DNA of 64,000 bases, taken from assembly GCA_013397865.1 (NCBI GenBank), contig VZTI01004542.1, forward strand, positions 1,765,489-1,829,488. The letters run 5' to 3'. Positions 23,767 to 37,149 of this stretch are shown here, one piece after another. The position numbers and the translations under genes were made by a program. The DNA is from Struthidea cinerea (taxonomy: Eukaryota > Chordata > Aves > Passeriformes > Corcoracidae). How positions within the stretch are numbered: position 1 is the stretch's first letter; each line of letters begins with the position of its first letter. The notes beneath the pieces were generated by a model. The model was not told the origin of the DNA. It ran no database searches and worked only from the letters and a program-made list of their open reading frames with translations.

Positions 23767-25324
23767 ATGCTGCCGCGGCCAGGGCAGCCGGAACTCCACA
23801 CAGGCCTCGGGAAATTCATCAGCCTCCCAATAACGCCTGTCTACCAGCAAAAAGGTAAAAAGAACGCAAAGAGTAAATAAAGTCACAAAATCGACAGATC
23901 ACTCGGGGGAAAGAACTGAGACAGCAGCTGGCTGGTGTGCTGGAAGCGTCACACCGTTGAGGCAGCAGATAGGCACTAGTGGTGATGTTTTTATTCTGTA
24001 GTTATTTCGGTAGCTCTGTCCTAGCACCCAGGTGTCACAGTCCCCTGGGCTCACCCCTGAGGAGCTGTATTTGCCTTCACAAAGCTGCCTAGTGATCATC
24101 TGCAAGTGTGGGCCAGCAGATGAACTGCTTTGAAGAAGAAAAAGGAGATTTGCTTTCCAACTTTCAGCCTGATTTTGGTATAATGTCCATGCTCTGTAAT
24201 ATCAATGTTACATGTGAACAAACATAATGATGATACATTTGTATTCACGTCTGCATTCCTGTTTCCTGCAGGTCCTTCAGGAAGTCACAGATGCAACTCT
24301 GCATTTGCTGATCTCCAAAGCCCCATTATTTACTGACCATTTCCCAGTTCACGTTTCCCCTCTCCTCAGTGTCCAGCTGAAGGCCAGTGGCACACGCATG
24401 TTTGCCTTGCAGCAGGAATTTCCCTGGCAGGGATTAGATAGGGAAATGATAGCCTTATGATAGGCTTTCATACAGGCTGGCACTGAGGACAAAAAGGAAA
24501 CCCTCAAGCTTTTGTCTTTGCAAAGTGTGTGATGGCTCTTTTTTGGAGTTCACGAAGAAAACACAAAGTTTGAGAGTTGCATGACTCGTGTTTATGTCCT
24601 CTGCAGCTACATGTAAAACCACAGTGACAGAGGGTCTCACCAGGCAGTGTGACAGGTCAGCATGTGACCACAAACACCGCTGGCAAGACACACAGGGTTA
24701 AATATTCTCAGTAGGGATGGGCACACAGGCTTGCTTGATGTTAATAAAGATGCTTTTGTCTTGTCCAGCTGGAAGCAGGAGTGACTGGAAACCCCATGAG
24801 AAAGCTGGCTCTCATGTGATTTTCAGGTCATGTTTTTCATATACCATAATCTGAAATCACATTAGAGACAGGGCTCAGTCCTGCTCTGAGCTTCTGGGGC
24901 ATCCATTGGCTCGCTGCTCCTGGCCCAAGCTCACATGGGTGGCTTCTCTAAACACAGCTGTGCAGCACCACTGTAGAACAACAGCCAAGTATCCATGTTC
25001 AGCGGAAAACACAGAGCTGGAATAGTCAAGCAAAATGCAGAAACCTAAAGAGAGTATCTAAGAGATGCCTGAGTACCACTTGGGTGTGCTGGGATTGCCA
25101 GGGCACTGCAGATTCAATTCCTGGCCTTCTTTTGAGCCCTTGCTTGTAGCTTCAAGCAGTTCAGCGCATGAATGCTCAGAGAGGTGGAAATGGTGCTGCA
25201 GAGTGGAATGGGGGACACAGAAGAGATGGCTGGCACTGTCCACCACGGGCAGTGCCCAGTGCTCCTGTTGCTGCACCATGTGTACAGTGTGAAAGAACAC
25301 AGAAGTGAAGCAAATGTGAACTCA
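23767..25324. other. Intergenic stretch; one candidate donor
   Basis: AAAAAG|GTAAAAAG at 23854/23855 could serve as a plus-strand donor for a transcript that starts in the CpG cluster and crosses the GGAC repeat. Nothing else is recognised up to the LTR. The short frames are not protein-like. Confidence 0.45.
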
Positions 25325-25329
25325 ACTCC
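25325..25329 (+). repeat. Target-site duplication, left copy
   Basis: ACTCC directly precedes the TG of the LTR and is matched by ACTCC at 25620-25624 directly after its CA. Shared sequence extends slightly further (CTCAACTCC at both ends), because the LTR's last bases CTCA resemble the left flank. Confidence 0.6.
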
Positions 25330-25619
25330 TGTGGTGGCTGATTAGCCAGTGGTACAGCAGACAGAGAGAGCTCTTGTAAGAGGATCTTTGCTGCCAAAGA
25401 CTTAGCGGTTGTGGTGAGGGAAAGGAGCGTCTCCCAGGATGCCTGTTCGGTTATGGTAATGTACCCCAGTTCTGATTCCCTGGTTGGCTCCTGGTGTTAG
25501 CCACACCCCTGTATTTAAGATCGATCTGTCACGTGTTTGGGGTCATTTGCCTCTAGAACCCTTCACGAGCACAAGCAATAAACTGCTGTCTGTGGAACTC
25601 CATGCAAGGACCCTTCTCA
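25330..25619 (+). mobile_element. Solo LTR of an endogenous retrovirus
   Basis: The 290-bp element begins TGTGGTGGCTG and ends TTCTCA. It is flanked by the 5-bp direct repeat ACTCC, as expected for retroviral integration. Inside are a TATA-like TATTTAA (25512-25518) and AATAAA (25577-25582), in the order and spacing of U3, R and a short U5. No primer-binding site, gag, pol or env sequence follows, so internal recombination between two LTRs is the likely origin. A 5-bp duplication is typical of ERVL-like and some other retroviruses; the family is not identified. The end is less certain than the start: the predicted U5 is short, and an end near 25693 with a 4-bp GAAG flank is an alternative. 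Confidence 0.7.
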
Positions 25620-25624
25620 ACTCC
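25620..25624 (+). repeat. Target-site duplication, right copy
   Basis: ACTCC directly follows the terminal CA of the LTR and equals 25325-25329. Confidence 0.6.
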
Positions 25625-27109
25625 TTGCCGTCGGATTCATATTACTGAAGCCATCCCTGCGTCTGTGTGTTCATGCATGTGAGCCACAGAACCAGAAGGG
25701 ACGCAGTAATAAACTCCTTTTCACTTTTCTCTCCCTCTGCAAGCATCTAAGCACCAGTTTACTTCCTGGGACTGCTGGGCCCCTGGATCTGCTCCTCTTG
25801 CTGGAGCAGCTGCCTGCCAAGAGCTGAGACTCTTCGATGCCACACAGCCCCAGCCCTCACCAGAAGGAAGCATCTCATCCTCGTCTACAGCAGGGATGAG
25901 GTGCCAGCCAGTCAGCAGCCTCATTTGTCTGGAGTCCAGCCTTGTCCCTGCTTTGTTTGCTTCTTCTCATGGCAACAGACAAGCTTCAGAGAAGGTTTTT
26001 CACCCACTCATTTTAACTGATAACAGCCTTGAACCAGCATCTGTTTGCCTGCAGGCACAACTTCTCACTGCTAGTTGGGACCTATTTCTTACGAATTGTT
26101 GCTAAATGATGTCACTTTGGAATGAGCTCCCAACAAGCTGTGCCTGTGCTACCTGAACTCTAAAACTGCTGAAGCTCACTACTGCTGGTGTCCGAAGGGT
26201 ACAGGGACAACCAGAGATGTGAAACACATGGGATTCATCCCTCACTTTGCTCAAATGGCACTAGGCGAGCCTTTCTTGTTTGAAAATTGCCTCCTCCTGG
26301 GGGAGCAGGAATGCGGGTGCAGTGATCTGCTCTCTGCCCTTCTCCTGCCCATGGGAATGCTCCTCTTCTGCTCCCTGCTGTGGCTGGGTGTGCTCCTGCA
26401 CCAGCAATGTCTCTTGTCCTCCACAGTACACACCTGGCACTGCTGGGCTCTGAGCTGAAGGAACAGCAAAATGACAACCAAAGTCAGCAGATGAGCATTA
26501 TCTGGCTCATCCCAGCCAGCACTGACATTTGGGGTGCTCTCTCCAGGCCACTGCTGCTGCACACCCCTCACCCTGCCTCTGCTGCTCTGCTGGGGCTGGC
26601 ACTGAGAGGGGAGCACAGATAACACACGGTGGAAATTGCACTCAGCTCCTTCCTCAGCTTTCAGGTCTTCAGCGGCATTTCACTGAGAAATGTGGCTATT
26701 TCAAAACTTTGCACAGAGCTGGTTCAAGCCCAGGCACCCCTGTGACTTCCAGTTTGGGATTGGTTCTTGCAGAGCCTTTTTAGACTTCATCTTCTCTGGC
26801 TGGTGGTCAGATGCTAAAAGGGACCGAAGCACAGCTCAAACACAACAGCAGCAAAAAGGGTACAGTGAATAACAGGGTTAAAGTGGGGCTGGGTCAGAGC
26901 TTGGTCACCACCCAGACTGGGCTGAGCTGCAGGTGTGGGGCTGCCTGTCCCTGGCAGTGGGGATGCTTGCCCACAGAAATGTCACATGGATTCTGCCAGG
27001 AATGGGCAAGAGGACCTCAACTTGCCTTGGGGAAGAAAGCTGTAGTAGGAGAAACATGAAGTGTGATTTTTTTAAGGTCATGTAATTTTCTAAGATTGGC
27101 ACAGAGACC
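25625..27109. other. Intergenic stretch without recognised features
   Basis: There is a second AATAAA at 25708-25713, which may belong to a longer version of the LTR. The frames between 26219 and 26783 overlap on both strands and are not protein-like. Confidence 0.5.
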
Positions 27110-27280
27110 AGTCAGACACCACGGACACCCTTTGGACATCCCTGAGAGTGTTCAAGGCCAGGCTGGATGGAGCTTTGAGCAACCTGGTCTAGTGAAAGAT
27201 GTCCCTGCCCATGGCGGGGAGCTGGAACAAGATGATCTTTGGGGTCCCTTCCAACCCAAGCCATTCTATCATTCTGTGAT
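27110..27280 (+). mobile_element. CR1 LINE 3' fragment, plus orientation
   Basis: The segment runs from GAGTGTTCAAGGCCAGGCTG through the AACCTGGTCTAGTG and GTCCCTGCCCATGG motifs to CCCTTCCAACCCAAGCCATT and the octamer tail ATTCTATC-ATTCTGTG. This is the conserved 3' end of avian CR1 retrotransposons. Only the 3' non-coding end is present (5' truncated, about 170 bp), as is usual for CR1. Confidence 0.9.
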
Positions 27281-30200
27281 CTGTGCTGAGTCTGGATGTA
27301 GCTCAGCCCAGCTACAAAGCACCGAGGGTCCCAGCTCTGGCCACACCTGCCCATCTCCAGTTTTCAGCACAACACAGCATCATGTTTTAACTCTTGGTTG
27401 GACCAGCAGGCTGTCATTCCCTCACACTGGTGTTATTGTAAAGGAGGTAGGGTGATCTAAACTACAATACCATTTTAAAACACTTCTCTGACATGTTTTG
27501 GACCTGACCGTGTTGGGAGTGGGACCAAAGACAAACACAGTCACACGCAGACACACACTCCTACGTGTAGACACCCTTCGCAGCCTCATGCTTCTTGCTG
27601 GCTGATGAACAAGGGACCAAGTGATCTGAGGGAATGTAACTCAGCACCAGGACCCAGTGCAGCACAAAATCCCACTTGGTGCCAAGGACTTGTGATTTAC
27701 GCTTTTGTTTCTGCAACAGCAGACAGAGGCATAAAAATTTTTTTTAAAAAAAGTGTCTTTGCTGGATTTTCCATCCCCTGCCGAGACACAAAGCCGAATG
27801 GCAGCCAGTATTCCCAGCAACACCCACGGTTAAGCACCAGTGCTGTTGCCAACTCCTGCAATCTTATCACAAGCACCACAGCGTTTGCTTTCCTTTCTTA
27901 AAGCCCCAACTCCTGGAGTCGTGGGATTAAGCAGGCAACTCAGCTTTTGATTTTAATAGCAGTTTTTATCCCTCACTGTTAAGAAGAAAAGCTTTTGAGT
28001 GGGACAGGTTCAAACCTACAGAGAAAATAAATAAGAGTATCTACTTAAAATCTGGTATTTTTTAAGGCAATTTTACTTGGAGAAAGAGTTCTGAGCATTT
28101 TGGAGAGCAGAACTTGTCAGCAGCTAAAGGAGTCCCTTAAAGAGCTAAAAAATTAGTCTCAGCTGAGAAGATGCTGCAGGGGGAAAGTGGACTTGGGTTT
28201 TCATTTCTGTATCTTGTTAGAAAGATCAGCAAAGGGAGAACTAGCTGCGGGTTCACTAGCTAAGGCAAAGCACATTTTGTGTCAAGAAGCCAACATTAAA
28301 TTTCAAAATGTGAAGACTGAGACTCCCTAGAAAGGGAATTAAGCTCAGTAGATAAGCCTGTTTTTGTCCTAAGGTGAGACTGGTGGATGGTACTGATAGA
28401 TCAGTGCTCTAGAAGAAGGAGGAGAGGGATCAGCATCTTCCATTTTGCAGCACTTGCTCCATGTGTTGGAGTCCTACAAAACAGTCAGAGGCCTGGACAG
28501 ATGTCCCCAGCGCTTGCAGCCCCCAGACCCTCATGGGTGATCAGCTCTGGCTCTCCTGCTTCTATTGCAACTTATTTGGATCTGGAGCTGCTTCCATATT
28601 TTTGTCCTATCAAATGCCGAAAACAACTTCAGTGTGAAGCAAGTAATTAAGGACAATAATTATGCAGATGCCCTCAGAATGGAGCCATCCACTGCTTTGC
28701 TGCAATTTTTAATAATTTTAAGTTGAAAAAGCTTGTATGATCCTTGAACACATCTATAGCTTTAAAGTACAAAATGGGATGCTTTAACAGACCATGGTGA
28801 AAATTGTTCCCATAAATGATGAGAAATGTTTAAATCAATAAAACGTTTGTTTAGATGTCCATATGGAGGAAAGATACAGTCTGTTGCTCTTCATATTGGA
28901 TTGATCTCGCTGTGTTAAATTACAGCTGGCTACAGCCCTTCATCATTTACCGCACAGCTTGACAAGCATGTAAAATATTCACACTGAGCACAAAAATTTT
29001 GAGTGTCTGATCTCTGCATTGTCCTTGTCACTTCCTCCCAGCCAGGGCCAAATTAAAGGCTGCTTAATACAGGGGGAAGCTTTGCTGCAGCTCTCCCACA
29101 AGCCTTTAGCCACGTTACCCAATATCTTCCGGGCTGGCCTGCGGGAGCGAGCAGCTGGGGAGCAGATGCAGGCAGCTTTCCACACGTGATGGCCTGTCTG
29201 CCATAGCCCTTGCATTTGGGGTTTATCAGCAGCTCTGGGCTATTGATTATAAATGTATAAATGCAACAGAAACCTGGTCTTAAGAGAGTAGCTGCTGTCT
29301 GAAGGTGCCTGGTCTGTGCTTCTGAGAGGGTGACAGCAGTGATGGTGGGTAGTGGGAGGAGCAGCCAAGGCACTAAAGGGGATCTGGGAGCTCTGGGTGC
29401 TGTTCCCACCCAACCTGGGTGATGCAGCTGGCATTTGCCTGCCTGTACCTCTCCTCAAAACACAGCACAGTGTGGGGTGCTACCCGTGAGGACCATAGAA
29501 AAAGGCCAGGAAGGTCAGTGACAGCAGCTTTTAAAGCCATCTGAAATTCAGTAGCCAAAGGACCTGTGAATCAGAGTAATAACTCTGGGTGCAAATGGAA
29601 CTTGAAATTGAAAATGTGCATGTGAAAGCAGCTGCCTGTGCATCCCACTGCCCTGTGAAAGCAGGCAGGGCAGTCACTCCTGCTGACAGGCAGCTCTGGC
29701 AGACACATGCTGTGACCAGCCAGGTCCATCAGAGAAGGCAGCTCCTGAAAGCCCCATCCATCAGTGGTGGAAGGAGGACAGCTCTTGTACTCCGCTCTGC
29801 TTGAGCTTCTCTCCTACGGAGGATGGGCAGGGGGAGCACTAAGGAAGAAGTGGGACTGGCACCCTAATCCTGCCTTGTGGCACAGTGCTGATCCTGGACT
29901 GACTGGCAAGGCTCAGAGGAGAGCTCAGGCTGAGCTCAGACACAGGAGAACTGTACAGCCACAGTCCTGGCTGTGCAGCCCCAAAAGGCAGCATATTGCA
30001 GGTTCTACTCAGGAACTTGGACCAAGCTTCACAAAACCCCTTTTGAGTCCCATTTTGGGATCGCAGTGAGTGCTACTGTGCATCCTGCAAACTCACTCCT
30101 CTCAGGATCTTGCTTTTCCCTTGGGAAATGGGGATCCGTGCCCTGCAAAGCCTGGTCAATGCTGAGGCATCTCTATTAGAGCAGGGAGAGAAGCAGGAAA

Positions 30201-33200
30201 AGGAAGCACAGCTGATGTCCTGACCAGAGCCGGCAGAGGCCACTGCTGTATGCTTAAAAATAACTCCAGGCTGAGGTCTCTGACGCGGGCTTCACTCCCA
30301 GGCATACGCCTCACTCCAGAGTGTGTTTTTCTCTCTTCTCTGTGGTGTCATGTCTTGGCTGCAGGATCCCCAGGCGTGTTGCAAAGCTCTGGGTCGGAGC
30401 CACCCTTTCTGCTCTCTGCAAAGGGGTGATGTCAGTGTCTGCGTCCCTCCCTTCCTCGCCCCCAAACTCACCATCGTCACCAGACGAACCGTCAGAAACC
30501 ACTGCTAGGAAATGCAGGTCCCCAAGGGGCTACTGCACTCCAAACCAGATATCTTTAAGGCAGTGTGATATAAAGACCTTTTTTTAATGAGAAAGAAAGC
30601 AAAATGAAATCTGGAGCCTCTCAGACATGGTAACCTCAAAAACGTGGCCACCGTTCATGAGGGCATGGTCTGCTCTCCTGCCTGAGTACTCTGCTTGTGC
30701 CCTCTGTAGTAACTGGCACCTGCCCTCCCAGCTTTGGGCTGATGTTGTTTTGGGATGACCTTTGTCAAAGCTTTTAACCTTCCGTGATTTTACTAAGAAG
30801 ATATAAAAATGATACAAATTGGGCTGAACAATGAAACCCATAAAAGTATTGCTGCCTTGCTGCAGTTCCACAGCTCAGGTCTGTTTGTACATACCCAGCG
30901 ATGATGGAGCAATATGTGAGGTGACTTTAATGCTTGAAGTGGCTTGGATCTGTGAAAAGAAAGCTGAGCCTTGCCTTTACTTTAGTGAAGTGAACAGAGA
31001 GGTGACTATAAATGCCAGTTAACACTCTTAAAAAAGGCAGCAATGTGGAAAAATAAGTAGGGCACCATCAGTAAAGTCAACAGATCTTTCTAAAAAAGCT
31101 TAATTTCTTTAAATAGCTTTCAATAAATTTTAGAATAGTTTAAAAAGTTTTTTTTTCAATGAGACAGAGGGCCTTTTACATTACAGGATGAAAGAGGGTG
31201 TCAATTTTTCAGAAATCTGGCATTTTTTCAATGTGTGCCTTTCAGATTTATGAAGACAAACTTGCTCCTTGTGCCTGTGTTTTATCATCTCATAACTCCC
31301 AGTACCAGGGGGAACAGTGTGCTCTCTCATAGTGTACTCGGGTGGAAATGTGCTCCAGTCTGTCTTGGTCATAATGAAATGTGGCTGAGCACATTCAGCT
31401 TGTTCCAGCTGATGTTACACCTCTTTTTGCTCTCCAAGTGGAAATGTAGTCATCACAGGGTGTGTATGTGTGGGGGAGATGCCTTCCCAACGGGCCCTTT
31501 GGGATCCAAACATGGAATTAGCAGTGTTGCCTAACGAAGGAGCTGTTAGGTGTGGGTGTAGATTCAGCCCAGCGTGGAGTACTCTCAGTTTTGTGACCAA
31601 ACTTGTAGGACACATAGAGCCAGAACCTAAATGTGGATAAGGTTTACTACTTTCTGTCAGCTTACCAATCTGTTCAGTAATTCTGCCTCCTTTGATTAGC
31701 TATTCCAACATTTCTGAATGCAAGTATTAATTAACTACTATTAATAGAGTTGGGTCACGGTTCATTTCCCATCTATGACCGTGCATAGTCTCGTTCCCAG
31801 TTTGACACTGAAAGTGTGACTTCACAACCTGCTGCCAAGGTGGTGCCAAGCACAGAAGCTAACCATCCTCAGTTATCACTTTCCCTTCCATCCCTAAACA
31901 GAAAGGACACGTGCAGCAGCGCAAGCATTATCTGCTCAATTGTTTTGTGTAAGCAGCTCATTTCTGGAAGAGATCTTCAGCTCGATTATCCCCAGCATGC
32001 TGTGTTGCAAATAAGTCCAAACTTTCAGTCCCCTGCCCCAGAAAATTAAGTCCAGAGGGAACTATCAACATTTTTCTCCTTGAGAATATTTGTACATTTG
32101 CAGTCACTGCTTTTCCAGTTTGAATCAAGGAGCGGTGTGGGTGCATTGGGTGAAGAATTAACGTTAATCACTGATGCCACATCATCAGTGCTGTGCCTGA
32201 ATCACTCAGACAAATTTAAAATGCTACTTCCAACACATAAAACTGAACTAGGTCTGGCTGTTGCTTCTGTTGCATCAAAGCACCAGAGGTCACAATCCTT
32301 CTGCCTCTGCAGACTCAACTGTAGGCCCAACTGTTTATTGTGAGGAGACCCCTGGCCTGCACTGCTAAAAGCATAGCCCAAATGTGGGGTCTGTAAGCTT
32401 GGTTTAGAGAATCTTCTAGAGCAAGTGGCAAGGGGAGACAATGGCTGGTTGGACAGGAGTCTAGGGGTCAAGAAGTAATTGATGGGAAAAGTGCAGAAGA
32501 TATTGGGATCCTTATGACAGTGGGAGAAGAAAAAAGCAACAGCAGCAAGATTTGCTCTAAAAGCTTTAGGAATTAGTGCTTCAGGAGGCAGAAAACCCCC
32601 TGGGGACTAATAGCACTTCATGATACCCTATTTTTTAAATACCTTGTACTTGTTTCAACCATTGAATTAAGCAGCTGATGCCAAGTTAGAGTGGAAATTG
32701 CCCAGGGAAGGCATGTGGTGTGCACGTGCGTGAAGGTAATGGCTTTATCGTGACTGGCCCTGGGGGGCTGAGAGCCAAACAAGAGCCCAATAATGGCTGC
32801 AAAGAAAATAAAGTGCTGCTCTCCATCTAGTGACTGTGGGTCACACACAAATGGCTGTCAAAGAAAAGGGTTTCAGGCAGGAGAGTCAGACGTAGCTCTG
32901 CAAGGTGTTAGATGGCAGAAATCTTCAAGGGGAAAAGAGGATGGCTAGTTCATTGCTTGAGATACTTCAAGTTCAACTGATAAAACACTAAAAATGGACT
33001 CTGGGGAACTAACTGAAGTAGCAGAAGTAGTGTGAGGGCGTGGGGAAGCCTGATATGTGATCTAATGGATGTTAACTTCTGTGATCCTACAAAGCCATAG
33101 TAAAGAGGCATCTGCGCCTCTCCCTGCCAAACACAACCAGCTCCCTTCCTCACCCAGCCTTTCAGCACACGCTCCATCTGCCATATTGCACAAGCCATGC

Positions 33201-36200
33201 ACACAATAAACCACTGAAAACCTTTGTAGATAAGGGAAGGTGATTGTCTACATCTTTATTTTCACTTTTCTAATAAGCATAAACCAATGCTTCGTTCCAA
33301 TGCACACCAAAGCATTATGCACAAAGAACTAAACCGTCCACAGTCCATTAAGTTTCTGGATCTTGTTCTCTCTTTTAGACTTCTGATAAATTATATCAGG
33401 GTGAGTAGTTAGATGGTTTTTTGTGGGAAAACCCCTCAAGGGTCTGCAGAGCATTGAGTTTCCAGGTTCTTGCTGCCTGTGCTAGAAGAGATGGGTGTTG
33501 AAAGCAGCATGCTCAGGTCTGCGGAGCAGGGAACACCACGGTTTATTCTCCAGACTGGTGCTGACTGATGGCAATAGCTGAGAGGGTGCAATAGCCACAG
33601 CTGAGAAGAGGGGATTGCCTTGACTCATCCGAAAGCAAGGAGAGATGGGAAAAATTGGCACCCTGCAAAGATGTAGATATCAGCTAAAACCCTGATATTT
33701 GGAAGAGATTTCTCTTCCATCATTAGCTGTCACATCTTGCACAATTAAATTGTGTGAGAATAAACATATTTAAACAAACATTTGCAGAAGTGATTATCAG
33801 ATGGCGTATACAGTCACAGTAAATGAGCAGGCAAATTCTGCCCATGAATCCCTAGCTTTAACTGTTTTAAAACAACGGATTTTTTCCAAGTAGCCTCATA
33901 TATGCGCAGAAAGATGTCTTCATGCACAGCTGTAAACTTCTGACCCCAGGCTATTTTCTTTGCCCAGTGATTTCAGCATAAGCTGCAATATTTGCTTTAT
34001 TCTTCTGCCCACTACAACAGCTGAAAGAGTAAGTCAGTTCCTTTTTTTTATTTTAGAGATGCTTGGAAAAGGAACCGAATGTGATTACAGGAGTAACCTG
34101 ATGGGGTCATACATTGGCACAGAGGAATGAGCCTCCTGTTTCATTTTCAGTAAGAGACAGTTCGTGTGGCAGGAGTGTCTGTGGTTTTAATAATTATACA
34201 GTTTTAAAGGAATTGCAAATAGTTTTATTGATATTTGGATTAGTGAGTAAATCAGACCAATGAGAGAGGGAGAGAGCTGTTTGTGTACATTCATAGAGGC
34301 TTTCAACAGATCTTCATGAGCCAATCAAATAAACTGTTCCCAATTTAAAAAGTGTAATTTCACTATCATCAATGAGAAACAATCATGTTAACATCATCCC
34401 AAGAAAATTAATGCTTTGCAGGACAAAGTTTGCCATGGGCACCTTTATTCCCAACTTGGTGCAATAAATAGGGGCTATTTTCAGGGATGTTAACTCAATT
34501 CTCTGCCCATGTAACACTCATCCCTCAGATGTGCTTTGGAGTTGAATATATACATGCACCAATGCTCTTGGCTTGTGACAAACATGAGAAAATGGATGCC
34601 AACATTTGGAAAGTTGGTGCAAAAGAGAGAGTCAAAATCAAAGCAAAGGATTTTGAAGGACATAGTTATGGAAGAGAACCAAATCTTATGTCTCTCTGCA
34701 TAGCATCAAAGGGTTTTTTTTATATTTGAGACCTTAATGATGTGAGGCATTTAATCTCCTGTTTTGTTAAACGATCTTGCTTGATGAGGTGCCTCTCAGC
34801 TTTCTGATCTGTTACTGTAAGCACACGAGTGACTTTCTGCTAACCCAGGCAGGCAGTGGGAGGAGGGAGAAGCTAATAAAAAGGGAAACATGGCTTTTGC
34901 TGAAGTTCTCAGATGTCACAGCCATTTAATCGGTCACAAATGAATTCTCCAGGCTGGCAGGTTACCCAAGACAGCCACAGCCACAGCCCCTGCCCACCTT
35001 GCCACCCAGGGCAGGTATGCCATAATACGCTGCATCAACGTCACTAAAAGCAAACTCAGACATGTCTAAGGATGGGTTAACTGCTCTGTTTTGGCAAAAA
35101 AAAAATTATAAAATAATTGTGAAGACAAAGACCTCATTAGCTGAAGTTGTCTGCCGACTGTAATGACATCCTGGACACCTGTCAATGAAGAGCTGCAGGG
35201 ACGGAGGAGGCTGTTTGATCCTAATCTCTTTCTTGCCAGTCTGGATCCGTTCTGTCTCTGTTTGATCTAGCAGAGGTTTAAATGACCACTGCAGTGGCCT
35301 GTTCTGCAGCCTGTAAGGCTGGAGATAAGTCTGCAGAAATACCCAGCTGACCTTGGAATGAGCTTTGCTTGGATTTGCTTGCAGGTGCTGATCAAAAATA
35401 CCGTATAACGGCTGCTTAGTGTGAAAGAGATCCCTTCCACACAAAAGCGTGTCAGTGTTGCAAAACACAACTTGCTCAGCCGGGGATGCCAGAGATGCCG
35501 TACCCCATTCTTGACATGGGCTTCTTAGCCCAAGCTGCTGAGAAATAACTGAGAGGCAGTCTAGCATTACAGAGCGAGGGGAGACCCTGACAGGCCAGAA
35601 TGCCAACCCTGAAATGCGTCCACCTCACACCACGTCCCACATGTGTGCTGCTGCAAATAGCCAGCCAAGCCCATGCTGTCCCAGCAGCCAGAGCCATTGC
35701 AGCTGGAGGCAGAGAGGGGAAGGGAGAAATGATGTGTTTATGGTGGCTCTCCTGCTCTGGGGAATGTGGGGAGATGAGCGTCTGTGAGCCTGGTTTCTCC
35801 CTTTGGCACTAAGGACAACCACCCTACCAAAGCCACGTGCATATTCAGAATTAACTCCTCGCAGCTTGCCATGCTGAACCATATTCCACCACCACAAGCA
35901 TGCACAGCCTCCAGTGAATGTCCAAGTCTCTGCTGTCCTTCCTGGCATTAGGATTTGTGTCAGCATACCTTCAATTTCCTCGGACCCACACAGCATTTGT
36001 TTACAGCACATGGTAAAGCAGCTCCCTTTTCCCCTCTTGAGAACTGAGGTTATTTCAACCTACTGCCACAAGGGATGTGCACTTGTTAACAGGCCAACTG
36101 TTCGTGCTGCTGAACAGAGATGCTCAATGGCCTTTTGTGCTTTTCTGTGACTTGGAAGTGTGTTGAGCAGAGGAAAACCACGGTGCCTTTTTGCTGACGC

Positions 36201-37149
36201 TTGCGTACATCAGCAGTTCTGGTGCAGAAGTACGAGGACCATCTGGTGGGTGTATGTCAGCTTGCAGAGCTGGGCTGACTGGCAATGGGTACAGAACTTG
36301 TGTGCGAGAAAATGGGGCTTCATGAGACGAGCTGAGGAACTTTCTGGCTTTCTAGAACTGGAAATCTCTATAAAAGGAGTCTATTTTGTTCTCAAGATAT
36401 GAAGCCAACTACAACAGTCTGCTACAGGTACATGTTGTAACACACAGGTGTTGGCAAAACAGTTGGTGGGTGGCTGATGATGGAAAATTCAGAGCAGTTT
36501 TTAAAGCAGTTCATGTTCAACCCATAGACTTTGTTCATGTGCCCGAAGCGGACAGTCCACGATGGGAGTTTCCACCCTGCACTTGGATCTCTGTGAAACA
36601 CATACAATCCCTCTTTGCCTTCCTGAGGAAAGCATCGTTTTTGGTATTTATTTTTCATCTGGCAGGTTCTTGAAGATCCATAGGAAAAGTTTGGGCAGAT
36701 ATTTCATGAAAGGATATCAATGGGATAAAGTGCTTACATGTTCGGGTATGCTGGACATATTTGCCATCACCTATGGTTCCCAGCACCTGGAGGACTCTCC
36801 TCTCTCACATCCAGTAGTTTGGGAGGTCTCATCCAATCCATATACACCTACAGAGAAAATCTGAATAGTACAGGTCAAGGATGGAGCACTCAGGTCCCAG
36901 ACAGAGAAAAAGATACTGCTGCACATCCACACTGTACACACAGTTTCAGTCTGTCTCGCCCTTCATAATATTTGCAAGACTCAAGCAAATATTGTCAAGT
37001 GACCTAGATGTTGACAGTTTCTCTTATTGCCTCACACAAAAAGCAAATACACCCATCAGCTCTGGCATGGATTCAAGAGAAGCCAGGGGTGCCATATGTG
37101 TTTGCATCCTGGCCACACATGGTGATGGCAACAAATAATTCATTGCAAA
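27281..37149. other. Long intergenic stretch without recognised genes
   Basis: This is about 9.9 kb with no recognised coding frame, RNA gene or transposon. The segments 28660-29260 and 33700-34480 are AT-rich, non-repetitive and possibly conserved. The minus-strand frame at 35106-35606 (166 codons) and the plus frames at 35914-36673 are the longest, but they show no domain, signal peptide or membrane pattern and I do not call them genes. Confidence 0.55.

Noticed and set aside
23140..23880. 246-codon frame with an Asp-Gly-Arg-Thr repeat, and its antisense counterpart
   Set aside because: The length is due to the GGAC repeat, which cannot contain stops in any frame. The flanking residues show no domain and no coding bias.
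35106..35606. 166-codon minus-strand open frame
   Set aside because: No recognisable motif, begins without a promoter or leader context, and no splice sites frame it convincingly.
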